From Anodontia alba (taxonomy: Eukaryota > Mollusca > Bivalvia > Lucinida > Lucinidae), in contig OZ024827.1 of NCBI GenBank assembly GCA_964016985.1, positions 57,393,507-57,457,506 of the forward strand: a stretch of 64,000 bases of DNA, given 5' to 3'. Of this stretch, positions 33,363 to 46,801 are shown in pieces (the first letter of the stretch is position 1; the number at the start of each line of letters is the position of its first letter). The translations under genes were made by a program, and so were the position numbers. The notes beneath the pieces were generated by a model that saw only the letters and a list, made by a program, of their open reading frames with translations, did not search any database and was not told the DNA's origin.

Positions 33363-34320
33363 TTCCCGGTCTCAACATCGCGCAAGAAGCTGTGAAGCCC
33401 CGAAAATGCCTCAGCCTGGCCTGTCCGGGCTCAATGTCGCTCAAGCAGCAGGGAAGTCCCGGGAGTCCAAAATCACCCAGAAGTAACCACACCAAAAAAC
33501 GACTACGTTTGCATTTATGCCAAAATAAAACAAGTCCATATTTGCTATGAATTAACCTCACATACCAAAATTGATTTAAAAAAATCCAGTGCGCCCGGTC
33601 TAAACATCGCTCAAGTAGCGTGTCGCCACCAGGCCTGGACGGGCTCAATAGCGCTAAAGCAGCGGGGAAGTCCAAAATCGCCCCGAAATTGGGTTGAAGA
33701 CCCAACGTACCCGGTCTCAACATCGCTCAAGAAACGGGGAAGCCCCGGGAGTGTCCCCCGCCTGGCATGTCAGGCTCAATGGCGCTGAAGCAGCTGGGAA
33801 GTCCCGGGAGTCCAAAACCGCCCAGAAGTAACCACACCAAAAACGACAAAGTTCGCATTTTATTCCAAAATAAACCAAATCCAAACTTGCTCTGAATTAA
33901 CCACACACAATTTAAAAAAAAAAAAAAATACCCAGTGCGCCTATCTCAACATCGCTCAAGTAGCGGGGAAGCCCCGAGCGTGTCGCCACCAGGCCTGTAC
34001 GGGCTCAATAGCGCTAAAGTAGCGGGGAAGTCCCCGGAGTCCAAAATCGCCCCGAATTAAGCACACAACCGAAAAACGACTAAGTTCGCATTTTCTTCAA
34101 AACTAAAGTGTCCGAAATTGGGTTGAAAAGACCCAGTGTGCCCGCTCTCAACAACGCTTAAGAAGCGGGGAAGCCTCAGGTGTGCCTACCATCCCCCCTC
34201 CCCCCCCGTCCCCCCCCGTCCCCCCCCCGTCCCCCCCCCCCCCCCCCCACGGCTTGTTCGGTCTGAATATCGCTGAAGCAGCGGGGAAGCCCCGGGAGTA
34301 ATTCATTTTTTTGAAAAACA
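33363..34320. repeat. GC-rich tandem repeat and poly-C tract
   Basis: Words CCGGTCTCAACATCGCTCAAG and GCGGGGAAG(C/T)CCCGGGAG recur at about 33365, 33599, 33709, 33945 and 34140, giving irregular units. A C-rich stretch with CCGTCCCCCC repeats lies at 34190-34250. No gene. Confidence 0.85.
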
Positions 34321-34394
34321 TGGGGGTCCCCATTACGCTTACTCTTAAGAGTGGTTTCGACCTCTGAATTGACGGATGTGTCTTAACTGCACGC

Positions 34395-36232
34395 GTAATA
34401 TTCAGGGTTAGGGTAACGGTGCTGTGTAATTGTCCAGTTAGTCTCATTATTACATATGAGTAGGTAAGGGATCTCTGAGTGTTAGAATTAGGTTTAGGGT
34501 TAAATATGGTTAGATTAGGTCAGGGTTAGGGAAAGAGTTTTGTGGCAGCAGCTAAGAGTTACGGTTAGGGTAAATCTCAATCGGGCAGTTGCGCCTAGCC
34601 TGGGGTGATGTTAGGTGTACGAGTTAGGGTTAGTAGTGTTAGGGGTTTGGGTAAGGGTTAGTAGGGGCTAGACAGGGTTAGGGTTAGGAGCTAGGGCTAG
34701 GGTTAGAGGCTGCGGCTGTGTTGCGTTTAGTTTAGGGGTTGCGGTTAGTTCTAATGTTTTGTAGCTAGGAGTAGGGTTAGGGTTAGTGATAGGTTAGGGT
34801 TAGGGGTTAGGGCTAGGGTTTGCAGGGGCTGGACAGGGTTAGTGTAGAGGCTGGGTCTAGGGTTAGAGTCTGCCGCTGAAGGTTGCGGTTAGTTTTGGGG
34901 TTGCGGTTAGTTTTGGGGTTGCGATTAATTGTAATGTTTTGTACCTAGGGTTAGGGCTAGTGATACGTTAGGGTTAGGGCTAGGCTAGAAGGGGCTTGAC
35001 AGGGCTAGTGCTAGGGGCTGGGGCTAGGGTTGGAGGCTGCCGCTAAATGTTGCGGTTAGTTTTGGGGTTGCGGTTAATTCTGATGCCTTGTAGCTAGGGT
35101 TGGTGTTAGGGTTAGGGTAAATAAACGTCAAAAAGATTGCCTTTGGAAACAAAAAACACTCTACAGATTAGAAAATAGGAGTTTCGGTTTTATTGAGTCT
35201 CTTTATAAGCAGTAATGAAGTTTGCAACACTGCTTACGCCCTCTAGCGTTTACGAGCAGAACTCCATTTTCAAATATGCCACAATGGTTCCAATAATCCC
35301 AAAGGAAATGAAATATAATCTGCACTATGGTAAAGTACGGGGAGACTCTAGGGTTAGGGTAGCCCCACCCCAGGGGCTATGCATGGTGAGTGTTTAGGAC
35401 TGAGGCTAGGGTGAGAATGTGTGTCTAAGACTTGCGGTTACTTTTTGGATTGCGGTTAATTCTAATGTTTCGTAGCTAGGGTTAGGGCTAGTGTAAGTGA
35501 TGGATTAGGATTAGGGTTAGGGTAAAGGTTAGGGTTTGAGGCTAGGGTAGTAAGGGTTTGACAGGGTTAGTGTTAGCGGCTGGGACTAGGGTTGGAGGCT
35601 GCCGCTAAAAGTTGCGGTTAGTTTTTGGGTTGCGGTTAATTCTGATGTCTTCTAGCTAGGGTTAGGTTAAGGGTTAGTGGAACTTTAGCGTTAGGGTAGC
35701 CCCAACACTGGGGCTAGGCAGGGAGAGTCTTTACGGCTGGGGCTAGGGTGAGAGGGTGTGTCTGAGACGCGGTTAGTTTTGGGATTGCGATTGATTGTAA
35801 TGTTTCGTACCTAGGGCTAGGGTTTAGGGTTAGTAATAGGTAGGTTATATTAGGGTTAGGGATTAGGGCTAGGGTAGTAGGGGCTTGACAGGGTTAATGT
35901 TAGGGGCTGGGGCTAAGGTTGGAGGCTGTAGCTAAAGGTTGTGGTAAGTTTTGGGGTTGCGGTTAATTTTGATCTCTTTCAACTAGGGTTAGGGTTAAGG
36001 TTAGGATAAACCTAGGGTTAGGGTAGCCCCAACCCAGAGGCAATGCAGGGTGAGTGTTTCGGCTGGGGCTAGCGTGAGATGGTGTGTCTAAGACTTGCGG
36101 TTAGTTTTGGGGTTGCCGTTACTTTTACTGTTTTGTACCTAGGGTTAGAGTTAGGGTTAGTGATAGGTTAGGGTTAGGGGTTAGGGCTAGGGTAGTAGGG
36201 GCTTGACAGGGTAAGTGTTAGGGGCTGGGACT
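34395..36232 (+). repeat. Telomere-like (TTAGGG-derived) complex repeat, left part
   Basis: Many GGTTAGGG words are mixed with a longer diverged unit, 'GGGGTTGCGGTTAATT(C)TAATG...TAGCTAGGGTTAGGG...GGGGCTTGACAGGGTTAGTG'. The TTGCGGTTAATT word appears at irregular 140-390 bp spacing (about 34915, 35057, 35449, 35630, 35778, 35954, 36109). All is in the same orientation (G-rich strand is +). No gene. Confidence 0.9.
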
Positions 36233-36702
36233 AGTCCCAAACAAAAATAATTCTTAGTAAATCATGAATGCACCATCAATGCAACATAAATACAACACAA
36301 AATAGTGATTTGTTAAAGTGTATGAGGTCTTAGGGCTAAACGTGATACTAATGCAACATAAATACATTACAATGTAGCATTACTGTATCATTTCACTTTA
36401 ACTTTTTGAAGGTGTTGCATTAATGTTGAATTTAACTTTGTTTTTGAATCAGTGCGTTATTTCAGATTCATTTAACTCAGAATTTTTTGTACAGTGTAGA
36501 ATTAATGTTTTATTGGTCTTAAACTTTTCTCACTGTGAGGCAAGACTGTTTCGTTGACTTACCAGCAAATTTGTAGGATTTTTCTAATGTTGGACTACTT
36601 GAAATTAAACTGAAACGTTTTTGTTTTAGTTTCTTATTAAAATCAGTCTTTATTTGCGAACTTAATTAATATTTAAAATCGACTAGACATAACAAATAAT
36701 GG

Positions 36703-36804
<102 letters not shown>

Positions 36805-38300
36805 CTTGGGGAAAAAGAAACGCAAGTTCAAAATTTTAAATACTGAAAGTTTGTTTGTGAACAAACTGATCTAGTTTTCTGTATTTGGTGACATTAGTGT
36901 ACTTCCCCGTGTATGGATCACACAAAATCACTGAAGCGTGAACACAGGCTGCACAATATCGTTGTTCCTAAATTTCGTTATATCCGTGCTGCACGGGTAG
37001 TGTAACACATTACCAAATCGAACTTTCGTTCCATTCGTATCGGTTGCACAAAACGTTTGTTGTTTGAGTTTGTTGAGAGAAATGGTACGCTTATCGCAAC
37101 TGGATAGGGTAGAGCTATTGCTCTAAGTTTGCAGGGTCGGTCGCAAGGTGACGTCGCGCAGCAATTTGGGGTGCACGAGTAGACGATATCGCGCTTAGTT
37201 CAGCGTCTTAGAGCTACCGGTAGGTGAACTGACCGTCCTAGGAGCGGACGTCCGCGCGTTACGACGCAACGTCAAGATAGACGTATACGTCTTGTACACC
37301 TTCGTAACAGGTTAAGGACGGCGACAGAGACCGCAAGAGGTTATCGGAACACATGGCCGTCGTGTGTGTCCAAGGACAGTCAGAAATCGCTTGCGAGAGT
37401 TCGATTTACGTCCACGCCGTCCTTACGTGGGCCCGAACCTTACGCCCAGGCGACGTCAACGCCGCATGCAATGGCTGCGTGCCCATGCACCAAATCGGTT
37501 TCGACTGGCTGACTGGCGGCGTGTAATGTTCAGCGATGAGTCGCGATTTTCGCTTCAGCGGTCAGATAGGCGACAACGAGTGTATCGACGTCTTGGTGAG
37601 CGATATTCTGACGCTTGCGTACGAGAAGTCGACAGATTTGGGGGAGGGGGGTCCGTAATGGTTTGGGGTGGGATTTCTCATGGGGTGAAAACGCCCCTAG
37701 TGGTTATTCAGGGTAATCTTACAGCCGTACGCTATCGGGATCAGGTGCTTATGCCTCACGTCCTCCCGATTGTCAATGCTCATAATCTCACGTTTCAGCA
37801 TGACAACGCGAGACCGCATGTTGCCAGGGTTTGTCGCGACTTCCTCAACCAGAATAATGTCCAAGTGCTCGATTTGCCCCCATACAGTCCAGATTTAAAC
37901 CCAATCGAGCACCTTTGGGATGCGTTGGACAGGAGGGTCAGGAAGCGCGTCAACGTACCGAACAACGTCGCACAGCTCCAGCTAGCTCTTATTCAAGAGT
38001 GGAATAATATCCCTCAAAGGACCATTGACAACTTAGTCGGGTCTATGGTTAGAAGAGTGAGAGCCGCGACAGCAGCCCGTGGTGGACACACGCGCTATTG
38101 ATACCCATTATTCAATAACGTTGGGTGTCTGTGTTTAACGCTATTTATTGCAAACGTCGTCTGCTATACGACACTAAACCAATAGCATTTAACAGAAAAT
38201 GAAATAAAGAATTAAAAAAATTAAACAATCAAATGAAATCCACAATTTTCTTTAAAAATACAACCCCAGAATTAATACTTGCGTTTCTTTTTTCCGCTAG
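36805..38300 (+). mobile_element. Tc1/mariner element inserted in a TA microsatellite
   Basis: 1496 bp. The left end is CTTGGGGAAAAAGAAACGCA and the inverse of the right end is CTAGCGGAAAAAAGAAACGC (then AAGT); both are flanked by TA (36803-36804 and 38301-38302) within TATATA sequence, as expected for TA target duplication. It encodes one broken transposase. Confidence 0.9.
37082..38101 (+). pseudogene. Tc1-type DD34E transposase, N-terminal half broken
   Basis: ATG 37082 starts MVRLSQLDRVELLL and stops. Helix-turn-helix text follows in another frame (GRSQGDVAQQFGVHE, stop, TISRLVQRLRATGR, stop, TDRPRSGRPR with the GRPR-like AT-hook). A further frame change near 37350 leads to an intact 245-codon C-terminal half to 38101: VMFSDESRF (first D), FQHDNARPHVAR (second D), PPYSPDLNPIEHLWD (E). 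There are 34 residues between second D and E, so this is a DD34E catalytic triad of the Tc1 family. The catalytic domain is complete; two stops and at least two indels inactivate the DNA-binding half. Confidence 0.92.
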
Positions 38301-38405
<105 letters not shown>

Positions 38406-39393
38406 AATCCAGTGAGTTTTTTTTTTATCTGAGTTTCAGAATTGTGTAATAAGTACTTGTTGCTTTGTGTATAAAATTCTAGAACTGGGCATCAACTTGA
38501 CCTGAAAAGGATTAAAATGGTTAGTTTCTTTCTCATTACTAGGTTTCCTGGCTTAAAAAGTATTCATACTTCAAGCTTATCCATTATAGAAAATCAAGAA
38601 CAGAAATCAAATGTGTTACAAGCATGCTTTGGCATTCACTTAATTTATTTCTTCCATGTTGCTGCATTTCAGTACATGTATATACTTATAATTGTGATTT
38701 CAACAGCATGGCTTTAATCTGTGTTGCATTAATGTTTTGTTAGAATCTGGTCACAAGTGATAACATATGTGATCCATTTCCTGAAAATTTAAATTTTAGT
38801 GTTGCATTACTGTATTATTAGCCTGCACATGCTCAGTGAACAAATGACTCACTTCCTGACCTTACAAATTTGGAGGGAAATAAATGAAAGCAATTGCAAG
38901 GAGTCATTGTTTATTTCTTTAAAATTTGTGATTTTTAGTTGTTCGAAGGATAATTTTTTTCTAATAACAGTTATATGTGTATGATATTTTAACATATTTG
39001 TCCTAGCCATATGACTTCACATGTGCCAAGATTTAATTGGAAAATTAATGTTATAAAGTTGTATACTATTCCCCACCCATCTTAAAAAAAACAATAGAGT
39101 CAAAACAGTTCCTTTCTAAATTACATCACTCATTTACAACTGATGTGCCCTGTTCAAGGGTTGTTTGGGACTAAAAGACACATCATGCTGTGTGAATTGA
39201 ATTAAGCTCCTTATGGATTTTATGTTTTATTTTCCATGTTGCATTACTGCTTTGTTACAGTGTTGCATTACTGCTGCATTTCTGATTTGTTAGCTCATTT
39301 GCATGTGAAATTTGTTGCAAATAAAACATTAATGAAACACATGTAGCATTACTGATTTGTTAAAGTGATGCATTCCCCTGATTGTTTTGTTTG

Positions 39394-40233
39394 GGGTGTT
39401 GGAGACTGTCGCTAAAGGTTGCGGTTAGTTTTGGGGTTGCGGGAAATGTGATGTCTTGTAGCTAGGGTTAGGGTTAGGGGTTAGGGCTGGGGTGAGTAGG
39501 GGCTGGACATTGGTAGTGTTAGAGGCTGGGGCTAGGGTTAGGTGCTTCTGTTGAGCCTTGTGGTTATTTCTGAGGTTGCGGTTAATTCCAGTGTTTTGTA
39601 GCTAGGGTTAGGGTTAGTCTGGGCACGGTGATGAGTTTGGGCTGGGGCCAGGGCGACTAAGCATTGCGGTTAGTTTAGGGGTTGCGGTTAATTCTAATGA
39701 TTTTTACCTAGGGTTAGGGCTAGTGATAGGTTAGGGTTAGGATTAGGGGTTAGGGCTGAGGTAAGTAGGGGCTGGACAGGGCTAGTGTTAGAGGCTGGGG
39801 CTAGGGTTAAGGTTAGGGTTAGGGTTAGAGGCGGTGGCTAAGAGTTGCGGTTAGTTTAGGGGTTGCGTGAATTATAATGATTTTCACCTAGGGTTAGGGT
39901 TAGCTTTAGGGGTTAGGGCTGGTGTGAGTAAGGCTGGACAGGGGTAGTGTTAGAGACTGGGGCTAGGGTTAGCGGCTTAGGCTGAACCTTGGGGTTAATT
40001 CTGGGGTTGCGGTTAATTGCAGTGTTTTGTTGCTAGGGTTAGGGTTTGGGCTCGGCAGGGTGAGGGTTTTGGGCTGGAGCCAGGGTTAGAGGCCGTGGCT
40101 AAGTATTGCGGTTAGTTTAGGGATTGCGGTTAATTCTAATGATTTTCAGCTAGGGTTAGGGTTAGTGATAGGTTAGGGTTAGGGGTGGGGTAAGTAGGGG
40201 CTGGACAGGGATTAGGGTTAGGGTTAGGGTTAG
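39394..40233 (+). repeat. Telomere-like complex repeat, right part
   Basis: Same units and orientation as 34395-36232, including a clean GGTTAGGGTTAGGGTTAGGG run near 40210. It continues the block interrupted at 36232. Confidence 0.9.
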
Positions 40234-43080
40234 GGCCTTTTTCTTGGCTGTTCGCAGTAAGGAATTATTCCCTATTGTGGATCTTGATGTCAGCGACCAG
40301 GTTCATTCAAGTTGATTGGATACATCTCCACGGGAGTCCACGTGAGCCCACTTTGGCGAGAAAGTAATTACCTCTCTTCTCACACAGGGCTACTCTAAAT
40401 GGAAGGAACATATTTTCTGATCAGAATAGCCCCCTTTTGAAGAGGGGTTTATAAACCAGGAAAGGATCTGTTCCGCTGGATTGGTCTTCCTTTGAAAAGG
40501 AGGAGAGTGTTGAGATGTATCTCTGTTTACCGTAACCTTTTCATCCCTGCAGATCAAAACAGATACTATGCAAACAGGGTAGATCCAGATGAGAAAATTA
40601 AAAGCATTTTTATTGCTGTTTAAGTGCAAAAAGGTATAAGGTTAAAATATCATTTTAACCTTTCTTTACCACTCTCTCTGGACTAATTTTAGCAGATGAT
40701 AAATTGAGGACATATTTCTGATTTTTCATAGAAACAAGATTTGGCATTTCATGCAAATTGTCTGGACACAATTTCCATGAAATGCCAAAGCTTATTTTCT
40801 GGTGAATATAAGAAAACTATTTTAAAACTTCATCTGAAAATTTTACTCAGCATGCTAAGCGTTGAAGTTACTCGACTGCAACTAATTTGGTAGACAGTGG
40901 CAGTTATTTATTGAAATTCATTCGAGTTCCAACTTCAGGACACTGACACAACCATGGAAACCAGGACAGAACAAGATCTATGAAATATGCAGCAGTGATA
41001 TTATCATAGATTATCTAATATTTGGACAGAAAAAAAACACACACAATTTGTTAACCCTTGAGGCACTATCGTTTTTACACTATTGTTCTTTATATTTCTT
41101 GATATTTCATGTAAATTGTCTGCTTAGTAGAGGATTTACATGTAGTATTGAGCCTTGTTTTCTCTGAAAAAAAAAAAAAAAAATTTCTTAGAATGTCATC
41201 TGCAGCCGTTGTGACAGGCTTTGCTAGTGTAAGGAAGTTACCAATATTGCCAAGGTAGGCAATTATTATAAATTGCCTATCTTCCGTTACAGTATTTGTA
41301 ACTTCCTGACATCAATAATTTTAAGTAAAGCTTGTGTCCTATACTTTTTTCAGTCTGAACTTATGTTATCTAGCCTTTACCACTCTACAGGCAAAATCAG
41401 CAGATGACAAATTGATGATATTTTTATTTTTTACATGAAAACAAAATTAAGAATAAATTAAGATGCCACACCCTTTTCAAATTTTCAGCCAATCAGATTA
41501 CTTCATCCAGATTGTTGATATAAATTCCGTCCGTCCGTCTGTTTTTACGTTTGCCTGTTATGTACACCACAATAGTTTGCGGTTTGTCAAAAGAAAGGTC
41601 TATAAACCATCAAAAGTTCTTGTTTTACTTTGATCCTTAATATTTCCATGGTTGGCAGACTCCTCTAGCTGTCAAACAAGAGCAATATAAGCGTAACTGA
41701 ACCAAATTTAGTGACACAGAGGCCCAAAAGTTTGTAACCGAAAATCAGGATTGGCAAGACCCGGCAAGCGAAGCACATCCCCCTCCGAGCACACATCAAT
41801 AATCATGAGAAAGTCCAACTGCAGACATCAGGTAAGAGACACCTACCGATCGATTAAAGAGCGTCCCCCACCGTGTCACCTCAGCCAGCATGGCCCACGC
41901 ACCACGGCAATCCCGGGCATCAGCAAGGAGAGTGTCCCAGGCAGCGAGACCTGCAACAGGTAAACTCAACCCAAAAAAAAGGCGAACAAATCCGCTAAGA
42001 TACCTGTCACTATGACAAATCAAGCTTTGTTTTAGAAGAATTTAGAATTTGTACTACTGCAAATGTTAAGGTATAATATAGTAATTTAATTCAGTACTTA
42101 CGTACTGACGTTAACACCGCAGTATCAACATCAGCACTTAGGAACTGATTCTGAGCAGATGATATCCTAGGGGACGACGGAAACATCCACCAGCAGAGAT
42201 ACCGACACAGTGGTTTGCAATATAAGCGCAGCTATACCAAGTTTAGTGACACTGAGTCTTTCTGTTATTAAAACGTCGTCAGTGTATCTAAACCTCAAAA
42301 GTGTGAAACCGAAACAGTTGATTGGCAAAACCCGGCAAGCGAAGCACATCTCCCCTCCGAGCACACATCAACCGACGTAGATCAAGAGACAGGGAGCAAA
42401 CAATTCGAGGAAATGAGGAACCTAGTCTACAATATGGTATCGTGAAAGGACGACTTGCATAAAACTATATTAACTGAATAATTATGTGATTACGTTTGCA
42501 GCTTAAAGTGAATGCTGAAACACTGACTGAATTTTGAACTTTATCCAAAACCGCGAACCGAATCTTGAACTGATTAATTCAGAATCCTGCCCCGTAGACT
42601 GAATCAAGAACTACACTAAATTTAGAATCTTGTAGTGTTTCTTTAATCATGGACTGAACTCTGATTTTGTTCAGTTTGAATCCTAATTTCATCCATGCAT
42701 CGTGAACTGAAACTTGAACTGGCATATATTGAAATCCGGAACTAAATTTTGAACCTTTGATTTAGTCCTGAGTCAATAAAAAATATCGGAAATCGTTACG
42801 TTTGATTTTTTTTTTCAAAGTTCATATATCGAGCACGGATTTTCAACACTATATCAAGCTACGCTTGTAAAAACATAAGCGTTGGCAAAAATAGCTTTTA
42901 CAGATGCACCAATTACGGATGCATTATCACTATAAATTTTTCAACAATACTTATCGCTGATGCCTACCTATAAATATATGAAGGAAATTCAAGAATTAAT
43001 GGCAATTGCCAAATAAAACAGAACATGTAGCATAAACATCAGTTTTAACTGCGTACGCTGAAACCTTAAACATGTTAACA
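40234..43080. other. Interior of the giant element: non-coding, with one direct duplication
   Basis: No gene recognised. The text 'GGCAA(G/A)ACCCGGCAAGCGAAGCACATC..CCCTCCGAGCACACATCAA' occurs at about 41753-41800 and again at about 42323-42371, each preceded by CCAA(A/G)TTTAGTGACAC. Between 42480 and 42780 the words GAATC(C/T)TGAACTG and CTGAATC recur irregularly and resemble decayed versions of the adjacent satellite. Confidence 0.5.
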
Positions 43081-45562
43081 TACTGAATACTGAACCAGAC
43101 GCTGAATAATACCCTAGCCATTTTTAATAATCCAGACGCTGAATAATACCCTGGAAATTTTTTAATAATACACTGAGTCCTGAACCAGGCGCTGAATAAT
43201 ACGCTGGTCGTATTTTGAATAATTCCCTGAATAATACGCAGAATACTGAACTAGACGCTGAATAATACCCTGGACATTTTTTAATCCGGGACCAGACGCC
43301 GATTAATACGCTGGTCGTATTTTGAATAATACCCCGAAAACTGAACTGGACGCTGAATAATACCTTGGACATTTTGTAATAATACGCTGAATCGTGAACC
43401 AGACGCTGCAGGTCGCATTTTGAATAATACCCTGAATCGTGAACCAGACGCTGAATAATACCCTGGACATTTTTTAATAATACGCTGAATCCTGAACCAG
43501 ACGTTGCAGGTCGTATTTTGATTAATACCCTGAATCGTGAACCAGAAGCTGAATAATACCCTGGACATTTTTTAATAATACGCTGAATCCTGAACCAGAC
43601 GCTGCAGGTCGTATTTTGAATAATACTCTGAATACTGAACCAGACGCTGAATAATACCCTGGACATTTTTTAATAATACGATGAATCCTGAACCAGACGC
43701 TGCAGGTCGTATTTTAAATAATACCCTGAATACTGAACCAGACGCTGAATAATACCCCGGACATTTTGAATAATACGCTGAATCCTGAACCAGATGCTGC
43801 AGGTCGTATTTTGAATATCCTGAATACTGAACCAGACGCTCAATAATACCCTGGACATTTTTTAATAATACGCTGATTCCTGAACCAGACGCTGCAAGTC
43901 GTATTTTGAATAATACCCTGAATCGTGAACCAGACGCTGAATAATACCCTGGACATTTTTTAATAATATGCTGAATCCTGAACCAGACGCTGCAGGTTGT
44001 ATTTTGAATAATACCCTGAATACTGAACCAGACGCTGACTAATACCCTGGACATATTTGAATAATATGCTGAATCCTGGACCAGACGCTGCAGGTCGTAT
44101 TTTGAATAATACCATGAATACTGAACCAGACGCTGACTATTACCCTGGACATTTTTTAATAATACGCTGAATCCTGAACCAGATGCTGCAGGTCATATTT
44201 TGAATAATACCCTGAATACTGAACTAGACGCTGAATAATACCCTGGACATTTTTGAATAATACGCTGAATCTTGAACCAGACTCAGCAGGTCGTATTTTG
44301 AATAATACCCTGAATACTGAACCAGACGCTGAATAATACCATAGACATTTTTTAATAATACGCTGAATCCTGAACCAGACTCTGCAAGTCGTATTTTGAA
44401 TAATACCCTGACTAATGAACCATTCGCTGAATAATACCTTCGACATTTTTAATAAAAATTCGCTGATTCCTGAACCAGACGCTGCAGGTCGTATTTTGAA
44501 TAATACCCTGAATCGTGAACCAGAAGCTGAATAATACCCTGAACATTTTTTAATAATACGCTGAATCCTGAACCAGACGCTGCAGGTTGTATTTTGAATA
44601 ATTCCCTGAATCGTGAACCAGACGCTGAATAATACCCTGGACATTTTTTTAATAATACGCAGAATCCTGAACCAGACGCTGCAGGTCGTATTTTGAATAA
44701 TACCCTGAATACTTAACCATTCGTTGTATAATACCCTGGACATTTTTTAATAATACGCTGAATCCTGAACCAGATGCTGCACGTCCTATTTTGAATAATA
44801 CCCCGAATACTGAACTAGACGCTGAATAATACCCTGGACATTTTTTATTAATACGTTGAATCCTGAAACAGACACTGCAGGTCGTATTTTGAATAATACC
44901 CTGAATCGTGAACCAGACGCTGAATAATATACTGGACATTTTTTAATAATACGCTGAATCCTGAACCAGACGCTGCAGGTCGTATTTTGAATAATACCCT
45001 GAATACTGAACCAGACGCTGAATAATACCCTGGACATTTTTTAATAATACGCTGAATTCTGAACCAGACGCTGCAGGTCGTATATTGAATAATACCCTGA
45101 ATACTGAACCAGACGCTGAATAATACCCTGGACATTTTTTAATAATATCCTGAATCCTGAACCAGACGCTGCTGGTCGTATTTTGAATAATACCCTGAAT
45201 ACTGAACCGGACGCTGAATAATACCCTGGACATTTTTAATAGTACGCTGAATCCTGAACCAGACGCTGCAGGCTGTATTCTGAATAATACCCTGAATACT
45301 GAACCATAAGCTGAATAATACCCTGGACATTTTTTAATAATGCGCTGAATCCTGAACCAGACGCTGCAGGTCGTATTTTGTATAATACCCTGAATCGTGA
45401 ACCAGACGCTGAATAATACCCTGGACACTTTTGAATAATACGCTGAATTCAGAACCAGACGCTGCAGGTCGTATTCTGAATAATACCTTGAATACTGAAC
45501 CAGACGCTGAATCCTGAACCGTGAATAATGAACTGTGAACCAGATACTAACTTTACGCTCGT
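43081..45562 (-). repeat. 98-bp satellite array, right terminal array, inverted
   Basis: About 25 copies in the opposite orientation to 24600-33362, with variants such as GAATCGTGAACC. It ends with the same lead-in as the left array. Confidence 0.97.
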
Positions 45563-45571
45563 GAAAAGCCC
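45563..45571. repeat. 9-bp target-site duplication, right copy
   Basis: GAAAAGCCC directly after CGCTCGT. Confidence 0.75.
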
Positions 45572-46430
45572 TAGTATTCGGCCTAATCTTATAATATTTC
45601 ACTAAATAAGCTCTACAATACGATAATTTATCGTTTTGACTTTGTATTTTCTGATATTGATGGCGATAACCTACGGGTACATATTTCATAATGTATTTGT
45701 TTGGCTAAAACATGCAATCATATTAATGATAATTCGAACACTTGAAGTTAATTCTAACAACTAAATATTTTAGATAGGGCTATTATTGTAACAAGCCAAG
45801 CATTTTAAACCTTTTATCGTCAACAGTCGGAATTATATAAAAATAACACCAGCTTTAACGCTCGAGAATTATGTTTAGATATCAAAAGATCTACGAAATA
45901 GCATATAACTTGAGCAATAGACTGCATACTTCTAGTTTTGTTCGAATGTGAGCCATGCCTACGTTTAAATAACGAATCGTTTACATCTGTATAATATCAT
46001 TGTTTCCTGAGCATTTAATTCATTTTACCATTGCGGTTCTGCTAGTAAATTCTTTTACTCTGACTACAGCTGAGACTGATAATGAAACCTCAACTTTGTT
46101 CCGACACTGCTGTTAAGTAATTGCATGTGTCTGAACTGTTTCACGACTCATGGATGAGTTAAAATGCCCTAGGAGGATCTAACGCAAACTTGTAATTTTA
46201 AACTGCATCAAGGATAAGTATGAGGTTGTGTACATGTAAAGAAGATATCCTGAACAAACCACTTCTCCACTTTAAGGGTTAACGTATCGCAAATGTTTTA
46301 CTTATACGTTCGCTGCCTCAGGTAGGCTATGGTTTGTAATGTTGGCCGTTCCTCAGAATTTCACTTCCAGGTTTGATAATGTAACGGATTAGGTATATAT
46401 ATATATATATATATATCACTTGTACAGCTC
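45572..46430. other. Intergenic sequence, nothing recognised
   Basis: AT-rich unique-looking sequence. A (TA)10-like stretch lies at about 46395-46415. Confidence 0.5.
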
Positions 46431-46431
46431 G

Positions 46432-46700
46432 CTGTGGAAGCCGGCTTTTATGGCGACACTGGTAGAGTGATTGGGTTTTTTTTTTTTTTTTTTTTTTTTT
46501 ACAAAGTTAAGCAACGTACATCTCGGTTAGTACCTGGATGGGTGACCGCGGTGCTTGACTTGGTAGAAGACTCGGTTTCACGCTACACGTACATTGGTGG
46601 TAGCGATGGGAAAAAAGACAGTGTCCTTAGTGTGTGTGTTGCATAGGCTCCGCCTCCGGATTTGCCTAGTGAGGCGTGACTTCGGGATGAAGTCAAGAGA
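46432..46700 (+). mobile_element. 5S rRNA-derived SINE, copy A
   Basis: TATGGCGACACTGGTAGAGTGATTGG, a T-run (46476-46500), then AAGTTAAGCAACGTACATCTCGGTTAGTACCTGGATGGGTGACCGCGGTGCT at 46504-46555 in pieces. This matches the internal control region of 5S rRNA genes (A-box AGTTAAGCAACG, C-box GGATGGGTGACCGC). A non-5S body follows (GACTTGGTAGAAGACTCGG). It is not a functional 5S gene: the 5' domain is replaced and the 3' domain diverges. Confidence 0.75.
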
Positions 46701-46709
46701 AAGGGGGAG

Positions 46710-46800
<91 letters not shown>
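46710..46800. repeat. (TA)n microsatellite
   Basis: About 90 bp of TA between the SINE body and the MITE. Confidence 0.97.

Positions 46801-46801
<1 letters not shown>

Noticed and set aside
41751..42023. Overlapping ORFs on both strands near 41.8 kb
   Set aside because: They lie in a duplicated non-coding repeat and show no domain.
46504..46555. Functional 5S rRNA gene
   Set aside because: Only the internal promoter region matches; the 5' domain is replaced and interrupted by a T-run and the 3' end diverges.
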